This document shows, in pieces, positions 9,878 through 18,367 of a DNA stretch of 64,000 nucleotides. The notes below the pieces were generated by a model that saw nothing but the letters and a program-made list of their open reading frames with translations, was not told the origin of the DNA and made no database searches. Each line of letters begins with the position of its first letter. Within the stretch, counting starts at the first letter, position 1. This DNA comes from Maricaulis maris (lineage in GTDB: Bacteria > Pseudomonadota > Alphaproteobacteria > Caulobacterales > Maricaulaceae): contig NZ_RBIM01000002.1 of assembly GCF_003634045.1 (NCBI RefSeq), positions 62,001 through 126,000 on the forward strand, written 5' to 3'. The position numbers and the translations under genes were made by a program.

Positions 9878-11977
9878 ATGCTTCAACCTGACGCAATCCT
9901 GCCGCAACGCGCGGCAAATAGCCGGAACTCACCGGGCAATCGCGTTGATCCGCTTGCGGATTTCAGCCCGGCCATTGTTGGCAGCCTGGGCGCAATGATC
10001 GGGTGTGCGAGTTATTTTTCCGCCCCGGTCGAGCCGGGATGGGGGCTGATTGCCTTGCCGGTCGCGGTCGCGGGCGTGCTCCTGGCCACGGTTCGCATTT
10101 CCCCTGCCAGCCGAATTGGGGCGGATCGGCTAGCCGGACTTCTGGCGATTTTCCTGGTCGCAACCGCGCTCTTTGGCTGGCACGCAACCCGCTACACAGC
10201 GGCCCATCATGACCGCGAACCATTTGTGACCGGGGATCGCGCGGTTGAGCTGACCGGTTGGCTGGAAGCGATCGATCGCAGCGGCGGTGGCCGACAACGC
10301 CTGTTGCTGCGTCTCGTCGGCGGCGATGATGGCGCCCGGCCGCAGCGGGTGAGGGTGCTGGGTGATCCGGCCGGTATCCGTCCCGGCGACGCGATCCGGC
10401 TTCGCGCCGTGCTGGCAGCGCCGCGACCGGCCGCGGTGCCGGGTGGTTATGATTTCGCCTTTCATGCGGCCTTTGCGGACATTGTCGCCACCGGATACGG
10501 AATCGCGCCGGCCGAGGCCGGCCCACCGGTGCACGAGGACCGTATAGCGCGGGCGGTGGCCCGATTGCGGGCGGACATGTCCCGGCATATCCGCTCGCGC
10601 ATGCAGGCCCGCCCCGGTGCGCTGGCTGCGGCCCTCCTGACCGGCGACCGGGCCCATATCGATCCGGGTGATGTCGAAGCGCTGCGAAGGGCCGGGCTTG
10701 GACATGTCCTGGCGATCTCCGGCATGCATATGGCTTTGCTGGCCGGCGGGGTCTTTTTCGCCGTCCGCCTTGGTCTGGCTGCCGTCTTCCCTTGGGCGCG
10801 GCGTCATGATGCCGCTGTGCCGGCGGCTTGGGTGGCATTGGCATTCGCAGCGGGATATCTGGTCCTGTCCGGCGGTACGATCCCGACCCAGCGCGCCTTC
10901 ATCATGACGGTTTCGGTGCTCGGTGCGGTCATTCTCGGCCGTCGCGCCCTGTCGCTACACACGCTCAGCCTTGCCGTCATTGCCGTCCTTGCCTTGCAGC
11001 CCCAAGCCGTGATCACGCCGGGCTTTCAGATGTCGTTTTCCGCGGCGGCAGCGCTGATCACGGTGGCGCGGCTGTGGCAGGACCGGTCCCGCCGTGGCTC
11101 GCAGGCTGGCGCCTTGTCGCAGATACGGTTGTTTTTCGGTGGTTTGGGCACGACCAGCCTGGTTGCCGGTACGGCAACGGCCGGGTTCGCCGCCTTCCAT
11201 TTCCACCGCGTCGCCAGCTTCGGCCTGGCCGGCAATCTGCTGGTCATGCCGATTTTCTCCTTGCTGGTCATGCCGGCCGGCGTGCTCGGCCTGGTGCTGA
11301 TACCCGTCGGTCTGGATGGTCCGGCCTTCGCCGTCATGGAGTGGGGGCTGTCGATCATGCTGGGCCTTGCTCACATGGTCGCCGACTGGCCGGGCGCGCA
11401 GCGTTATCTGCCGGCAACGCCGGGCTTGGTTCTGGCCTTGTTTGCGACCGGCTTTGTCGCCAGCCTTCTGGTTCGTGGACTGTGGCGCTGGAGCGGGGCC
11501 GCCGTGATGGCAGCGGCGCTGGGTTTGTGGGCCGTGCTGCCGCAGCCGGATATCTTCATCTCCGAGACCGGATTGATCCTCGCCCGAGATGACGCCACCG
11601 GCTGGGTGGTCAGCGACCGGCGCCGCTCACGCTTTGCAGCGCGGGTATTCCTCGAGGCACGCGGGGTGGCGGATCCGGCGCCGGCAGTCTGGGATGCCAA
11701 TTGTGACAACCATGGCTGCAATGCCCGGCTCCAGGGCGTGCGGGTGACCCGCTTGTCGTCGCTGCAGGATTGGCCGACCGATTGTGCCCGCGCCGACCTC
11801 ATTGTCGCTGATCTTGCGGTGCCGCCGGCAATTGCCCGCCAATGCCAAGCCCGAATCATCGATGCCGATGAGTTGGCGAGAACCGGTGGCCAGTCACTGC
11901 ATCTGCGTGATGGTCAACTGGTCGCGATCCAGCGTGCCCGGCCATTGGTCGGTGCACGCCCCTGGCACGGGCGTTGA
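9878..11977 (+). CDS. comEC: ComEC/Rec2-family DNA-uptake channel protein
   Basis: ComEC forms the inner-membrane channel for single-stranded DNA uptake in competence. ATG 9878 is preferred over the TTG three bases earlier. The ~699-residue protein shows N-terminal membrane segments, a soluble OB-like region (about 115-215), then the competence domain starting near GALAAALLTGDRAHI with the hallmark GLGHVLAISGMHMALLAGG and at least six further hydrophobic helices to about residue 545. The C-terminal ~150 residues are soluble but show none of the HxHxDH metal ligands of the beta-lactamase domain found in longer homologues. It converges on lexA, 227 bases away. Confidence 0.9.
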   Translation: MLQPDAILPQRAANSRNSPGNRVDPLADFSPAIVGSLGAMIGCASYFSAPVEPGWGLIALPVAVAGVLLATVRISPASRIGADRLAGLLAIFLVATALFGWHATRYTAAHHDREPFVTGDRAVELTGWLEAIDRSGGGRQRLLLRLVGGDDGARPQRVRVLGDPAGIRPGDAIRLRAVLAAPRPAAVPGGYDFAFHAAFADIVATGYGIAPAEAGPPVHEDRIARAVARLRADMSRHIRSRMQARPGALAAALLTGDRAHIDPGDVEALRRAGLGHVLAISGMHMALLAGGVFFAVRLGLAAVFPWARRHDAAVPAAWVALAFAAGYLVLSGGTIPTQRAFIMTVSVLGAVILGRRALSLHTLSLAVIAVLALQPQAVITPGFQMSFSAAAALITVARLWQDRSRRGSQAGALSQIRLFFGGLGTTSLVAGTATAGFAAFHFHRVASFGLAGNLLVMPIFSLLVMPAGVLGLVLIPVGLDGPAFAVMEWGLSIMLGLAHMVADWPGAQRYLPATPGLVLALFATGFVASLLVRGLWRWSGAAVMAAALGLWAVLPQPDIFISETGLILARDDATGWVVSDRRRSRFAARVFLEARGVADPAPAVWDANCDNHGCNARLQGVRVTRLSSLQDWPTDCARADLIVADLAVPPAIARQCQARIIDADELARTGGQSLHLRDGQLVAIQRARPLVGARPWHGR

Positions 11978-12204
11978 TGGCGGTGGCGATTTGCGACGGT
12001 CCCTTGCCCGCCTGATCCCGGACCATCGTCGCGGCGCGGCAGGACCTGAATCTGGAACAAGAGCCGGCGTCCACCGGTGCGTTCCAAACGGCACACAGGG
12101 GGCGCCTGTAGAGCGCACCCGCGACCTGCGCCTATGGCTGTGACAGCGTCCAAGGACGATTCAAACCGTGCGCATCGAAGTTGCCAAGCATAGCAATCAC
12201 GTCG

Positions 12205-12903
12205 TCAGTGATAACGCCGGATCAGTCCCACAAGACGTCCTTGCACCTTGACCCGATCGGGGCCGAAAATGCGGGTCTCGTATTCGGGATTGGCCGCTTC
12301 CAGGGCGATTGAGCCGCCTTTTTTGCGCAGGCGTTTGAGCGTGGCTTCCTCGTCATCAACCAAGGCGACCACGATATCACCGGACTCGGCAGACTGGCAG
12401 CGCCGGATGAGGACAGTGTCGCCATCCATGATACCGGCCTCGATCATCGAATCGCCTTTCACCTCAAGGGCGAAATGCTCGCCACCGGTGACCATGTCCG
12501 CAGGGACGGGCAGGCGGTCGGTTTCATGCTGGATGGCCGAGATCGGGACGCCGGCGGCGATCCGGCCGAGCACGGGTATGTCGACCGTCGATTCGCGCGG
12601 GCTTTCCTCGGGCTTGGCGAAATTGCCGCGCACGACATTGGGGCCGAGATTGCCGCGTGGCAGGCTCGGCGTTTCAGCCGCCGCCGCCGATTCGGGCAGT
12701 TTGAGCACTTCCAGTGCCCGGGCGCGATGGGCGAGGCGACGGATGAAGCCGCGCTCCTCCAGCGCCGTGATCAGGCGGTGAACACCGGATTTGGAGGCCA
12801 GTTGCAGCGCGCCCTTCATCTCGTCGAAGGAGGGCGAGACGCCGGTTTCCTTGATGCGTTGATGGATGAAGAGCAACAGCTCGTTCTGTTTCCGCGTCAG
12901 CAA
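12205..12903 (-). CDS. lexA: SOS repressor LexA
   Basis: LexA represses DNA-damage genes and self-cleaves when RecA filaments form. The 232-residue protein has an N-terminal winged-helix DNA-binding domain (residues 1-65), a linker and a C-terminal S24 peptidase domain. The cleavage pair is Ala117-Gly118 in GRIAAGVP; the catalytic residues are Ser152 (KGDSMIEAG) and Lys190 (EATLKRLR). A matching SOS box lies about 72 bases upstream, consistent with autoregulation. It follows trpC on the same strand with a 96-base gap that holds its own promoter region. Confidence 0.97.
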   Translation of the reverse strand: MLTRKQNELLLFIHQRIKETGVSPSFDEMKGALQLASKSGVHRLITALEERGFIRRLAHRARALEVLKLPESAAAAETPSLPRGNLGPNVVRGNFAKPEESPRESTVDIPVLGRIAAGVPISAIQHETDRLPVPADMVTGGEHFALEVKGDSMIEAGIMDGDTVLIRRCQSAESGDIVVALVDDEEATLKRLRKKGGSIALEAANPEYETRIFGPDRVKVQGRLVGLIRRYH

Positions 12904-12974
12904 GGCAACCCCCTTGTTCGCATTCCCGGAATCAGGCGCAGGCCTGCGGGAACAAATCAGGAATAGGAGTGTTT

Positions 12975-12989
12975 GTTCTACAAGTGTTC
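12975..12989. promoter_or_regulatory. Alphaproteobacterial SOS box (GTTC-N7-GTTC) upstream of lexA
   Basis: The sequence is GTTC, seven bases TACAAGT, then GTTC: an exact match to the direct-repeat LexA operator known for alphaproteobacteria (GTTCN7GTTC). It lies in the trpC-lexA gap, 72 bases upstream of the lexA start and just past the trpC stop. A weaker half-matching repeat on the other strand sense (GAAC-N7-GAAT, 12950-12964) sits between it and lexA. Confidence 0.88.
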
Positions 12990-12999
12990 TGAAATGTCG

Positions 13000-13818
13000 T
13001 CAAGCGGCCGCCGGACGGCCCAACAGGGTCGCCGTTGCTGTCCGGACATCGTCCTGACGCATCAGGCTTTCGCCGACCAACAGGGCGCGGGCACCGGCCT
13101 GTTTCAGGCGCAAGGCGTCATCACGGCCGAAAATCCCGCTCTCGGCGACCAGCAGCCGGTCATCAGCCACCATCGGCGCCAGCGCGTCGAATGTGTCGAG
13201 GGATGTCTCGAAGGTCCGCAGATTGCGGTTGTTGACACCGAGCAGGGGAGCGTCGAGCGCCAGCGCCCGTTCCATCTCGGCGGCGTCATGGACTTCCACC
13301 AGCACGTCGAGCGACCAGGCATTGGCTTCCTCGATCAGCTGGCGGGCGGTGTCATCATCAACCGCCGCCATGATCACCAGGATCGCATCAGCCCCCAGAA
13401 GGCGGGCCTCGGCAACCTGGTAACGATCATACATGAAGTCCTTGCGCAGCGCCGGCAGGGCGACGGCATTGCGGGCCGCGGTGAGGAAGGCATCGGCGCC
13501 ATGAAAACTGGGCGTATCGGTCAAAACGGACAGGCAGGTCGCCCCGCCGGCCTCATAGGCGCGGGCGAGGGCGGGGGGATCGAAATCGGCGCGGATCAGG
13601 CCTTTCGACGGGCTGGCCTTCTTGATCTCGGCGATCAGGCCAAGACCGTCCGGTGCGGCCGCGAGGGCCTTGGCAAAGCCGCGTACCGGCGCCACATCGC
13701 GGGCCGCGGCGGCGATCTCGGCATAGGGGCGCGCCTGTTTGCAGGCCGCGATGTGCGCGCGCTTGTAGGCGCCGATGCGGGCCAGCGTGTCAGGCATGAT
13801 CTCGGGTCGCGTGCTCAT
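13000..13818 (-). CDS. trpC: Indole-3-glycerol phosphate synthase
   Basis: TrpC closes the indole ring from CdRP in tryptophan synthesis. The 272-residue TIM barrel contains [15 protein letters not shown] (phosphate and catalytic Lys region, about 62-76), [12 protein letters not shown] (catalytic Lys, near 124), [17 protein letters not shown] near 190 and VAESGI near 218, all family hallmarks. It is a stand-alone TrpC, not fused to TrpF. It begins 3 bases after the trpD stop, so the two are translated together. Confidence 0.96.
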   Translation of the reverse strand: MSTRPEIMPDTLARIGAYKRAHIAACKQARPYAEIAAAARDVAPVRGFAKALAAAPDGLGLIAEIKKASPSKGLIRADFDPPALARAYEAGGATCLSVLTDTPSFHGADAFLTAARNAVALPALRKDFMYDRYQVAEARLLGADAILVIMAAVDDDTARQLIEEANAWSLDVLVEVHDAAEMERALALDAPLLGVNNRNLRTFETSLDTFDALAPMVADDRLLVAESGIFGRDDALRLKQAGARALLVGESLMRQDDVRTATATLLGRPAAA

Positions 13819-13821
13819 GGC

Positions 13822-14841
13822 TCACGCCTCCCCGTGTGAAATGGCGACCATGCGGGTCAGCGCCGCCTTGGCCCGCCCGTCATCAACGGCCGCTTCCGCC
13901 AGGCGGGTGCCATCGGCGATGGTGTCGGCCAGTCCGGCCAGGAGCAGGGCGGCGCCGGCATTGAGCACGGCAATGTCCCGGAAGGCGCCGGTCTCACCGT
14001 CGAGCAAGGCGCGGATGGCGTCGGCATTCATCTGCGGCGAGCCGCCCTGCAGTGCCTCGGCGCTGGCCAGTGGCAGGCCGGCTTCTTCGGGATGGAAGCT
14101 GTATTCCCGGATCGCCCCGTCGCGCAGTTCGGCGATGTTTGAGGCTCCGGTCGTGGTCAGCTCGTCCATGCCGTCCTCGCCGCACATCAAGAGTGCATGC
14201 TCACAGCCCAGATTGCGCAGCGCCTCGGCCATCGGCACCAGCCAGCGCTTGTCATAGACGCCGAGCAGCTGACGCTTGACGCCGGCCGGGTTGGACAGCG
14301 GACCAAGCAGGTTGAACACGGTGCGCACGCCGAGATTCTGACGGGCCGGACCGACATGACGTACGGCGGCATGGTGTGCCGGGGCGTAGAGGAAGCCGAC
14401 GCGGGCTTCGAGCAAGGCCCGTTCGACCACTTGTGGCGGACAGTCGAGCTTGACGCCGAGCTGGGCCAGGACGTCGGAGGAGCCGGACTTGGAGGAGGCG
14501 GCCCGGTTGCCATGCTTGGCGACCGTGGCGCCGGCGCCAGCCGCGATGATCGCGGCGGCGGTCGATATATTCCAGGCGCCCTTGCCGTCACCGCCCGTGC
14601 CGCACGTGTCGATGGCGCCTTCGGGAGCGGTGATACGGGTCATCCGGCTGCGCATGGCGCGGGCGCCGGCGGCAATGTCGACAGGGCGCTCGCCGAGTGC
14701 GGCGAGACCGATCAGGAAGCCGCCGATGGCGGCATCCGCAACATCGCCGGACATGAGTTCGTCAAAGGCGCCGGCAATGGCGGCGTCCTCGGGATAGGTG
14801 CCGCGTGAAAAGGCATTCAGGCACAGGGAAATATTTTGCAT
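13822..14841 (-). CDS. trpD: Anthranilate phosphoribosyltransferase
   Basis: TrpD attaches anthranilate to PRPP. The 339-residue protein has the glycine-rich PRPP-binding motif DTCGTGGDGKGAWN (about 78-91), followed by KHGNRAASSKSGSSDVL (about 109-125), VRTVFNLLGPLSNPA near 173 and GEDGMDELT near 221, as in the family. Its 5' side is separated from trpG by about 320 non-coding bases; its 3' side abuts trpC. Confidence 0.96.
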   Translation of the reverse strand: MQNISLCLNAFSRGTYPEDAAIAGAFDELMSGDVADAAIGGFLIGLAALGERPVDIAAGARAMRSRMTRITAPEGAIDTCGTGGDGKGAWNISTAAAIIAAGAGATVAKHGNRAASSKSGSSDVLAQLGVKLDCPPQVVERALLEARVGFLYAPAHHAAVRHVGPARQNLGVRTVFNLLGPLSNPAGVKRQLLGVYDKRWLVPMAEALRNLGCEHALLMCGEDGMDELTTTGASNIAELRDGAIREYSFHPEEAGLPLASAEALQGGSPQMNADAIRALLDGETGAFRDIAVLNAGAALLLAGLADTIADGTRLAEAAVDDGRAKAALTRMVAISHGEA

Positions 14842-15163
14842 TGTCAGTCGTTTCGCCAGCTATGTTCAAATCCGGCTTGAGGCCGGACGCCATCACCCCG
14901 CAGGGTCGTCAGGAGGCGGTCTTGCGCCATCGATGGGGGCTGCGCCATCGCGTGGCCGGCTGAGCGTATCGAACGCGCGTCGACGCCGCCATGCCGACCG
15001 GACCGGCCAAGGCGGCCGGGTGGGCGAGACATGAAAGGGCGCGAGACGGCATACCTGTCACCGGGTTGAACAAAGCGAACCGAAAGGACCTAGCGCGGGG
15101 CCGCTGGCATTTCAACGCCCGCTGGCCGTTGCCATGTGCGTGCGGCCCGGTCGCGCCGCCCGA
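14842..15163. other. Non-coding gap between trpG and trpD
   Basis: About 320 bases without a convincing gene. Short open frames on both strands are rich in Arg, Pro and Gly and show no domain or ribosome site. I see no strong hairpin plus T-run and no recognisable Trp-rich leader peptide. It may carry an internal promoter for trpDC, but nothing in the sequence demonstrates one. Confidence 0.6.
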
Positions 15164-15754
15164 TCACGCAGCCTGGGCGCGGGGCAGGCCGGTCAGGTCG
15201 AGGAAGTTGCGGAGCAGGGCGTGACCGTGTTCCGAGGCGATGGATTCGGGATGGAATTGCACGCCATGCACCGGCCGCGTGCGGTGGGCCAGCCCCATGA
15301 TCTCGCCATCTGCAGTGTGGGCGGTCGCGACCAGCATGTCCGGCAGGCTCTCCGGCCGCACCGCGAGGGAATGATAGCGGGTCGCGGTGAACGGGCTTGG
15401 CAGTCCGGTAAAGATACCACTGCCATCATGCACCACCGGGCTGGTCTTGCCGTGCATGATGGTCTTGGCCGAGATCACCTCGCCGCCGAAAACCTGACCG
15501 ATTGACTGATGACCGAGGCAGACGCCCAGGATCGGCATCGTATTCGGCGCGGCAGCAATCAGATCGAGACAGACCCCGGCCTGGTCCGGCGCACACGGGC
15601 CCGGTGACAGCACGATCCCGCTCGGCTGCAAGGCCAATGCCTCGTCGACGGTCAGCGCATCATTGCGCACGACCTTGGTCTGCGCCCCCAGCTCCTGGAA
15701 ATAATGCACCAGGTTGAAGGTGAAGCTGTCGTAATTGTCGATGATCAGCAGCAT
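15164..15754 (-). CDS. trpG: Anthranilate synthase component II (glutamine amidotransferase)
   Basis: TrpG supplies ammonia from glutamine to TrpE. The start at 15754 is chosen because the product then begins [16 protein letters not shown], the standard N-terminus, with AAGGAG 7 bases upstream; a longer frame to 15802 lacks support. The 196-residue class I amidotransferase has the nucleophile in [11 protein letters not shown] and the His-Glu pair in [14 protein letters not shown]. It could also serve p-aminobenzoate synthesis (PabA role), as in organisms with a shared subunit. It is divergent from the polysaccharide deacetylase gene. Confidence 0.95.
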   Translation of the reverse strand: MLLIIDNYDSFTFNLVHYFQELGAQTKVVRNDALTVDEALALQPSGIVLSPGPCAPDQAGVCLDLIAAAPNTMPILGVCLGHQSIGQVFGGEVISAKTIMHGKTSPVVHDGSGIFTGLPSPFTATRYHSLAVRPESLPDMLVATAHTADGEIMGLAHRTRPVHGVQFHPESIASEHGHALLRNFLDLTGLPRAQAA

Positions 15755-15853
15755 GCGGCTCTCCTTGGCATGAAAGCTAGTCGCCGGGCCGGGCTTCGCC
15801 AATCCTGCAAGTGCATTAACGCCTGATTAACCAGGCTGGCGCGTGCTGGTGTC

Positions 15854-16906
15854 ATGACCCGCTCTGCTCCGACATTGATCAAGGCCCGCCATTCAGCCAT
15901 CCCGGCTTTCGCCGGGGCCTTGGCAGCTGCGGCCTATCTGCTTGGCGCAATTGTGTTTTCTGTCGCCAGCAACGGCGGTTTCCCGATGCCGGCCATGGCC
16001 TCGGCGGAGGAGACCTCCCAACATCAGGGGATACGCGTCAGCCGCGTCCGCAATTTTGATTCGCTGGATTCGGTCGCAATCGCCTCACAAACCGATGCCT
16101 TGGACGCGCCGATCGACATAGCTGCATCAAATATGATCCCGGTCATCACCGACGTCACAGTGGCCACGCCGGTCACAGCGCGGCGACCGCAAATCGTGCT
16201 GGTGATCGATGACGCCGGACTGGACGTCGCCGCTGCCGAGCGCGTCATTGCGCTGCCCGTGCCGCTGACCCTCGCAATCCTGCCCTACGCCGAGGCGTCC
16301 GCGACCCTGGCCGCGCTGGCGCAAGCCAATGGGCATGATGTGTTGCTGCACATGCCGATGGAACCGGTCGGACTGGCCGATCCGGGACCGAACGCCCTAC
16401 GGCTCGGTCTCAGCGATGCCGATCTGCAGGCGCGGGTGCGTTGGGCGATGGCCCGGGTGCCGGGCGCAATCGGCCTCAACAATCATATGGGCAGCCGCTT
16501 CACTGCTGATCCGCGCGCCCTGCGTGTCGCGCTGGCCGCCATCAGCCACGACAACCCGATTTTCCTCGACAGCCTGACAACCGCGCAAAGCCGTGGCCGT
16601 GCGGTGGCGTCGGGACTGGGCCTGCGCTCGCTGGAGCGCGACATCTTCCTTGATCATGATCTCGATGCCGGCTCGATCCGGGCCCGCCTGGACGAGGCCG
16701 CCACGCTCGCGCGCACCGACGGGCATGCCGTCGTGATCGGCCATCCGCACGCGCTGACGCTGGAAACACTGGAGGCCTGGCTGGGCAGTCCGGAGGCGGC
16801 TGAGGTGGAGTTCGTGACCGTCAGCGAGCTCGCCGACCAGCTCTTCGTCGCCGAGCCCGGCCTGCAGGCCTCAATTGTCGAGGGAATCAATCGCGGCGCG
16901 GAATAG
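15854..16906 (+). CDS. Divergent polysaccharide deacetylase family protein (YibQ-like)
   Basis: This is a 350-residue protein of the divergent polysaccharide deacetylase family (DUF610/YibQ). An N-terminal hydrophobic stretch (about 17-40) looks like a signal anchor, then a linker of about 70 residues. The NodB-like fold starts at IVLVIDDAGLD (about 115-125), with LLHMPMEP (His candidate), GLNNHMGSRFT (His candidates) and FLDS following. Substrate is unknown; an exported cell-wall or polysaccharide enzyme is likely. It runs opposite to the trp genes around it and its last 36 bases overlap the end of trpE, so transcripts collide there. Confidence 0.85.
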   Translation: MTRSAPTLIKARHSAIPAFAGALAAAAYLLGAIVFSVASNGGFPMPAMASAEETSQHQGIRVSRVRNFDSLDSVAIASQTDALDAPIDIAASNMIPVITDVTVATPVTARRPQIVLVIDDAGLDVAAAERVIALPVPLTLAILPYAEASATLAALAQANGHDVLLHMPMEPVGLADPGPNALRLGLSDADLQARVRWAMARVPGAIGLNNHMGSRFTADPRALRVALAAISHDNPIFLDSLTTAQSRGRAVASGLGLRSLERDIFLDHDLDAGSIRARLDEAATLARTDGHAVVIGHPHALTLETLEAWLGSPEAAEVEFVTVSELADQLFVAEPGLQASIVEGINRGAE

Positions 16907-18367
16907 GGCTTCCGCCTTGTTGACCGTTTCGACCCGTTCCGACTCGGGATCGCTGTCGAGCACAACGCCGGCGCCGGCCTGGACATACATCCGGCCATCC
17001 TTGAACACCGCCGTGCGCAGGGCGATGGCCGTGTCCATGCCGCCATCGGCGCTGAAATAGCCGACGGCACCCGCATAGACGCCGCGACGATGCGGCTCCA
17101 GCTCGTCAATGATTTCCATCGCCCGAACTTTCGGTGCGCCCGACACGGTTCCGGCCGGGAAGCCGGCGAACAGGGCCGAGACAACATCCTCCCCGGCGGC
17201 CAGGTCACCTTCGACGTTTGAGACGATGTGCATGACGTGGCTGTAGCGCTCGACGATCTCTCGGGCCGTGATCCGCACCGAGCCGGGCTTGGCGATCCGA
17301 CCGACATCATTGCGCCCGAGATCGAGCAGCATGAGATGTTCCGAGCGCTCCTTCGGATCGGCCAGCAGGTCGGCCTCGTGGGCGTCATCCTCGGCCGGGG
17401 TTCTGCCGCGTGGACGGGTGCCGGCAATGGGCCGGATGGTCACGACATCATCACGCAAGCGGACCAGGATTTCCGGACTGGAGCCGACCACTTCAAACCC
17501 GTCAAAGCGGAAGAAAAAGAGGAAGGGCGACGGATTGAGGCGGCGCAGCGAGCGGTAGAGCCAGAACGGGTCAGCTGGATAGTCAGCGGAAAAACGCTGG
17601 CTGGGCACGACCTGGAACGCGTCGCCGGCGCGGATATAGGCCCGGGCTGCATCGACAGCCTGGCGGTAGCTGTCCTCACTCTGATTGGACTGACGCGCGC
17701 CGAGCTGGCCGGCCGGGCGAGCCGGTTCCGGCGTGCCGCCAGCCAATTTCTGCAAGGTGGTTTGCAGGCGTTCGACCGCGGCGTCATAGGCTTCCCGGGC
17801 CGAAAATTCGCCGGGGCGGACCGGACAATAGACCTGGATTTCCTGCTTCAACGCATCGAAGACGACCATGGTCTGTGGTCGCAGCAGGATCGATTCGGGC
17901 AGGCCGAGCGGGTCCGGCGCGGCTCCGGTGGGCAGGCGTTCCAGATAGCGGACCATGTCATAGCCGACATAGCCGAACAGACCGGACGCCAAGGGCGGTG
18001 CGTCGTCGGGCAGGGGGCAGTGGGCGGCTTCAATGACGTCGCGAAGGGCGGTCATCGGTTCGGCGTCAATCGGGGTGAAGCGCCGCGCCGCGACATCCAT
18101 GCCGCGCGCCTCGCTGGCGACGCCATCGCGGCATTGCCACATAAGGTCCGGATCGAGTCCGATCGCCGAATAGCGACCGCGCCAGGCGCCGCCCTCAACC
18201 GATTCCAGCAGGAAGGAGTTGGCTTGATCCGCCGCCAGCCGCAGATAGGCCGCAACCGGGGTCAGCAGGTCATCGACACGCCGGGCCTGGATGACGCAGG
18301 TCTCGCCGCGTTCGAGACGTTCGGCGACGGTGGCGAAATCCGGCGTGATCGGCGCGTGCGGCGTCAT
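16871..18367 (-). CDS. trpE: Anthranilate synthase component I
   Basis: TrpE converts chorismate to anthranilate with ammonia from TrpG. The 498-residue protein has the N-terminal Trp-binding region (LLESVEGG near 53-60, the feedback-inhibition motif) and the chorismate-binding domain with PIAGTRPRGRTPAEDD, LMLLDLGRNDVGR, SGAPKVRAMEIIDELE and GAVGYFSADG. Its start overlaps the end of the upstream ppiD-like gene by 4 bases. No leader peptide or attenuator fits in front of it, so any control must lie upstream of ppiD or elsewhere. Confidence 0.96.
   Translation of the reverse strand: MTPHAPITPDFATVAERLERGETCVIQARRVDDLLTPVAAYLRLAADQANSFLLESVEGGAWRGRYSAIGLDPDLMWQCRDGVASEARGMDVAARRFTPIDAEPMTALRDVIEAAHCPLPDDAPPLASGLFGYVGYDMVRYLERLPTGAAPDPLGLPESILLRPQTMVVFDALKQEIQVYCPVRPGEFSAREAYDAAVERLQTTLQKLAGGTPEPARPAGQLGARQSNQSEDSYRQAVDAARAYIRAGDAFQVVPSQRFSADYPADPFWLYRSLRRLNPSPFLFFFRFDGFEVVGSSPEILVRLRDDVVTIRPIAGTRPRGRTPAEDDAHEADLLADPKERSEHLMLLDLGRNDVGRIAKPGSVRITAREIVERYSHVMHIVSNVEGDLAAGEDVVSALFAGFPAGTVSGAPKVRAMEIIDELEPHRRGVYAGAVGYFSADGGMDTAIALRTAVFKDGRMYVQAGAGVVLDSDPESERVETVNKAEALFRAAIDSLDN

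Noticed and set aside
14798-15115. Short frames between trpG and trpD as a possible leader peptide
   Set aside because: No run of Trp codons and no attenuator-like alternative hairpins.
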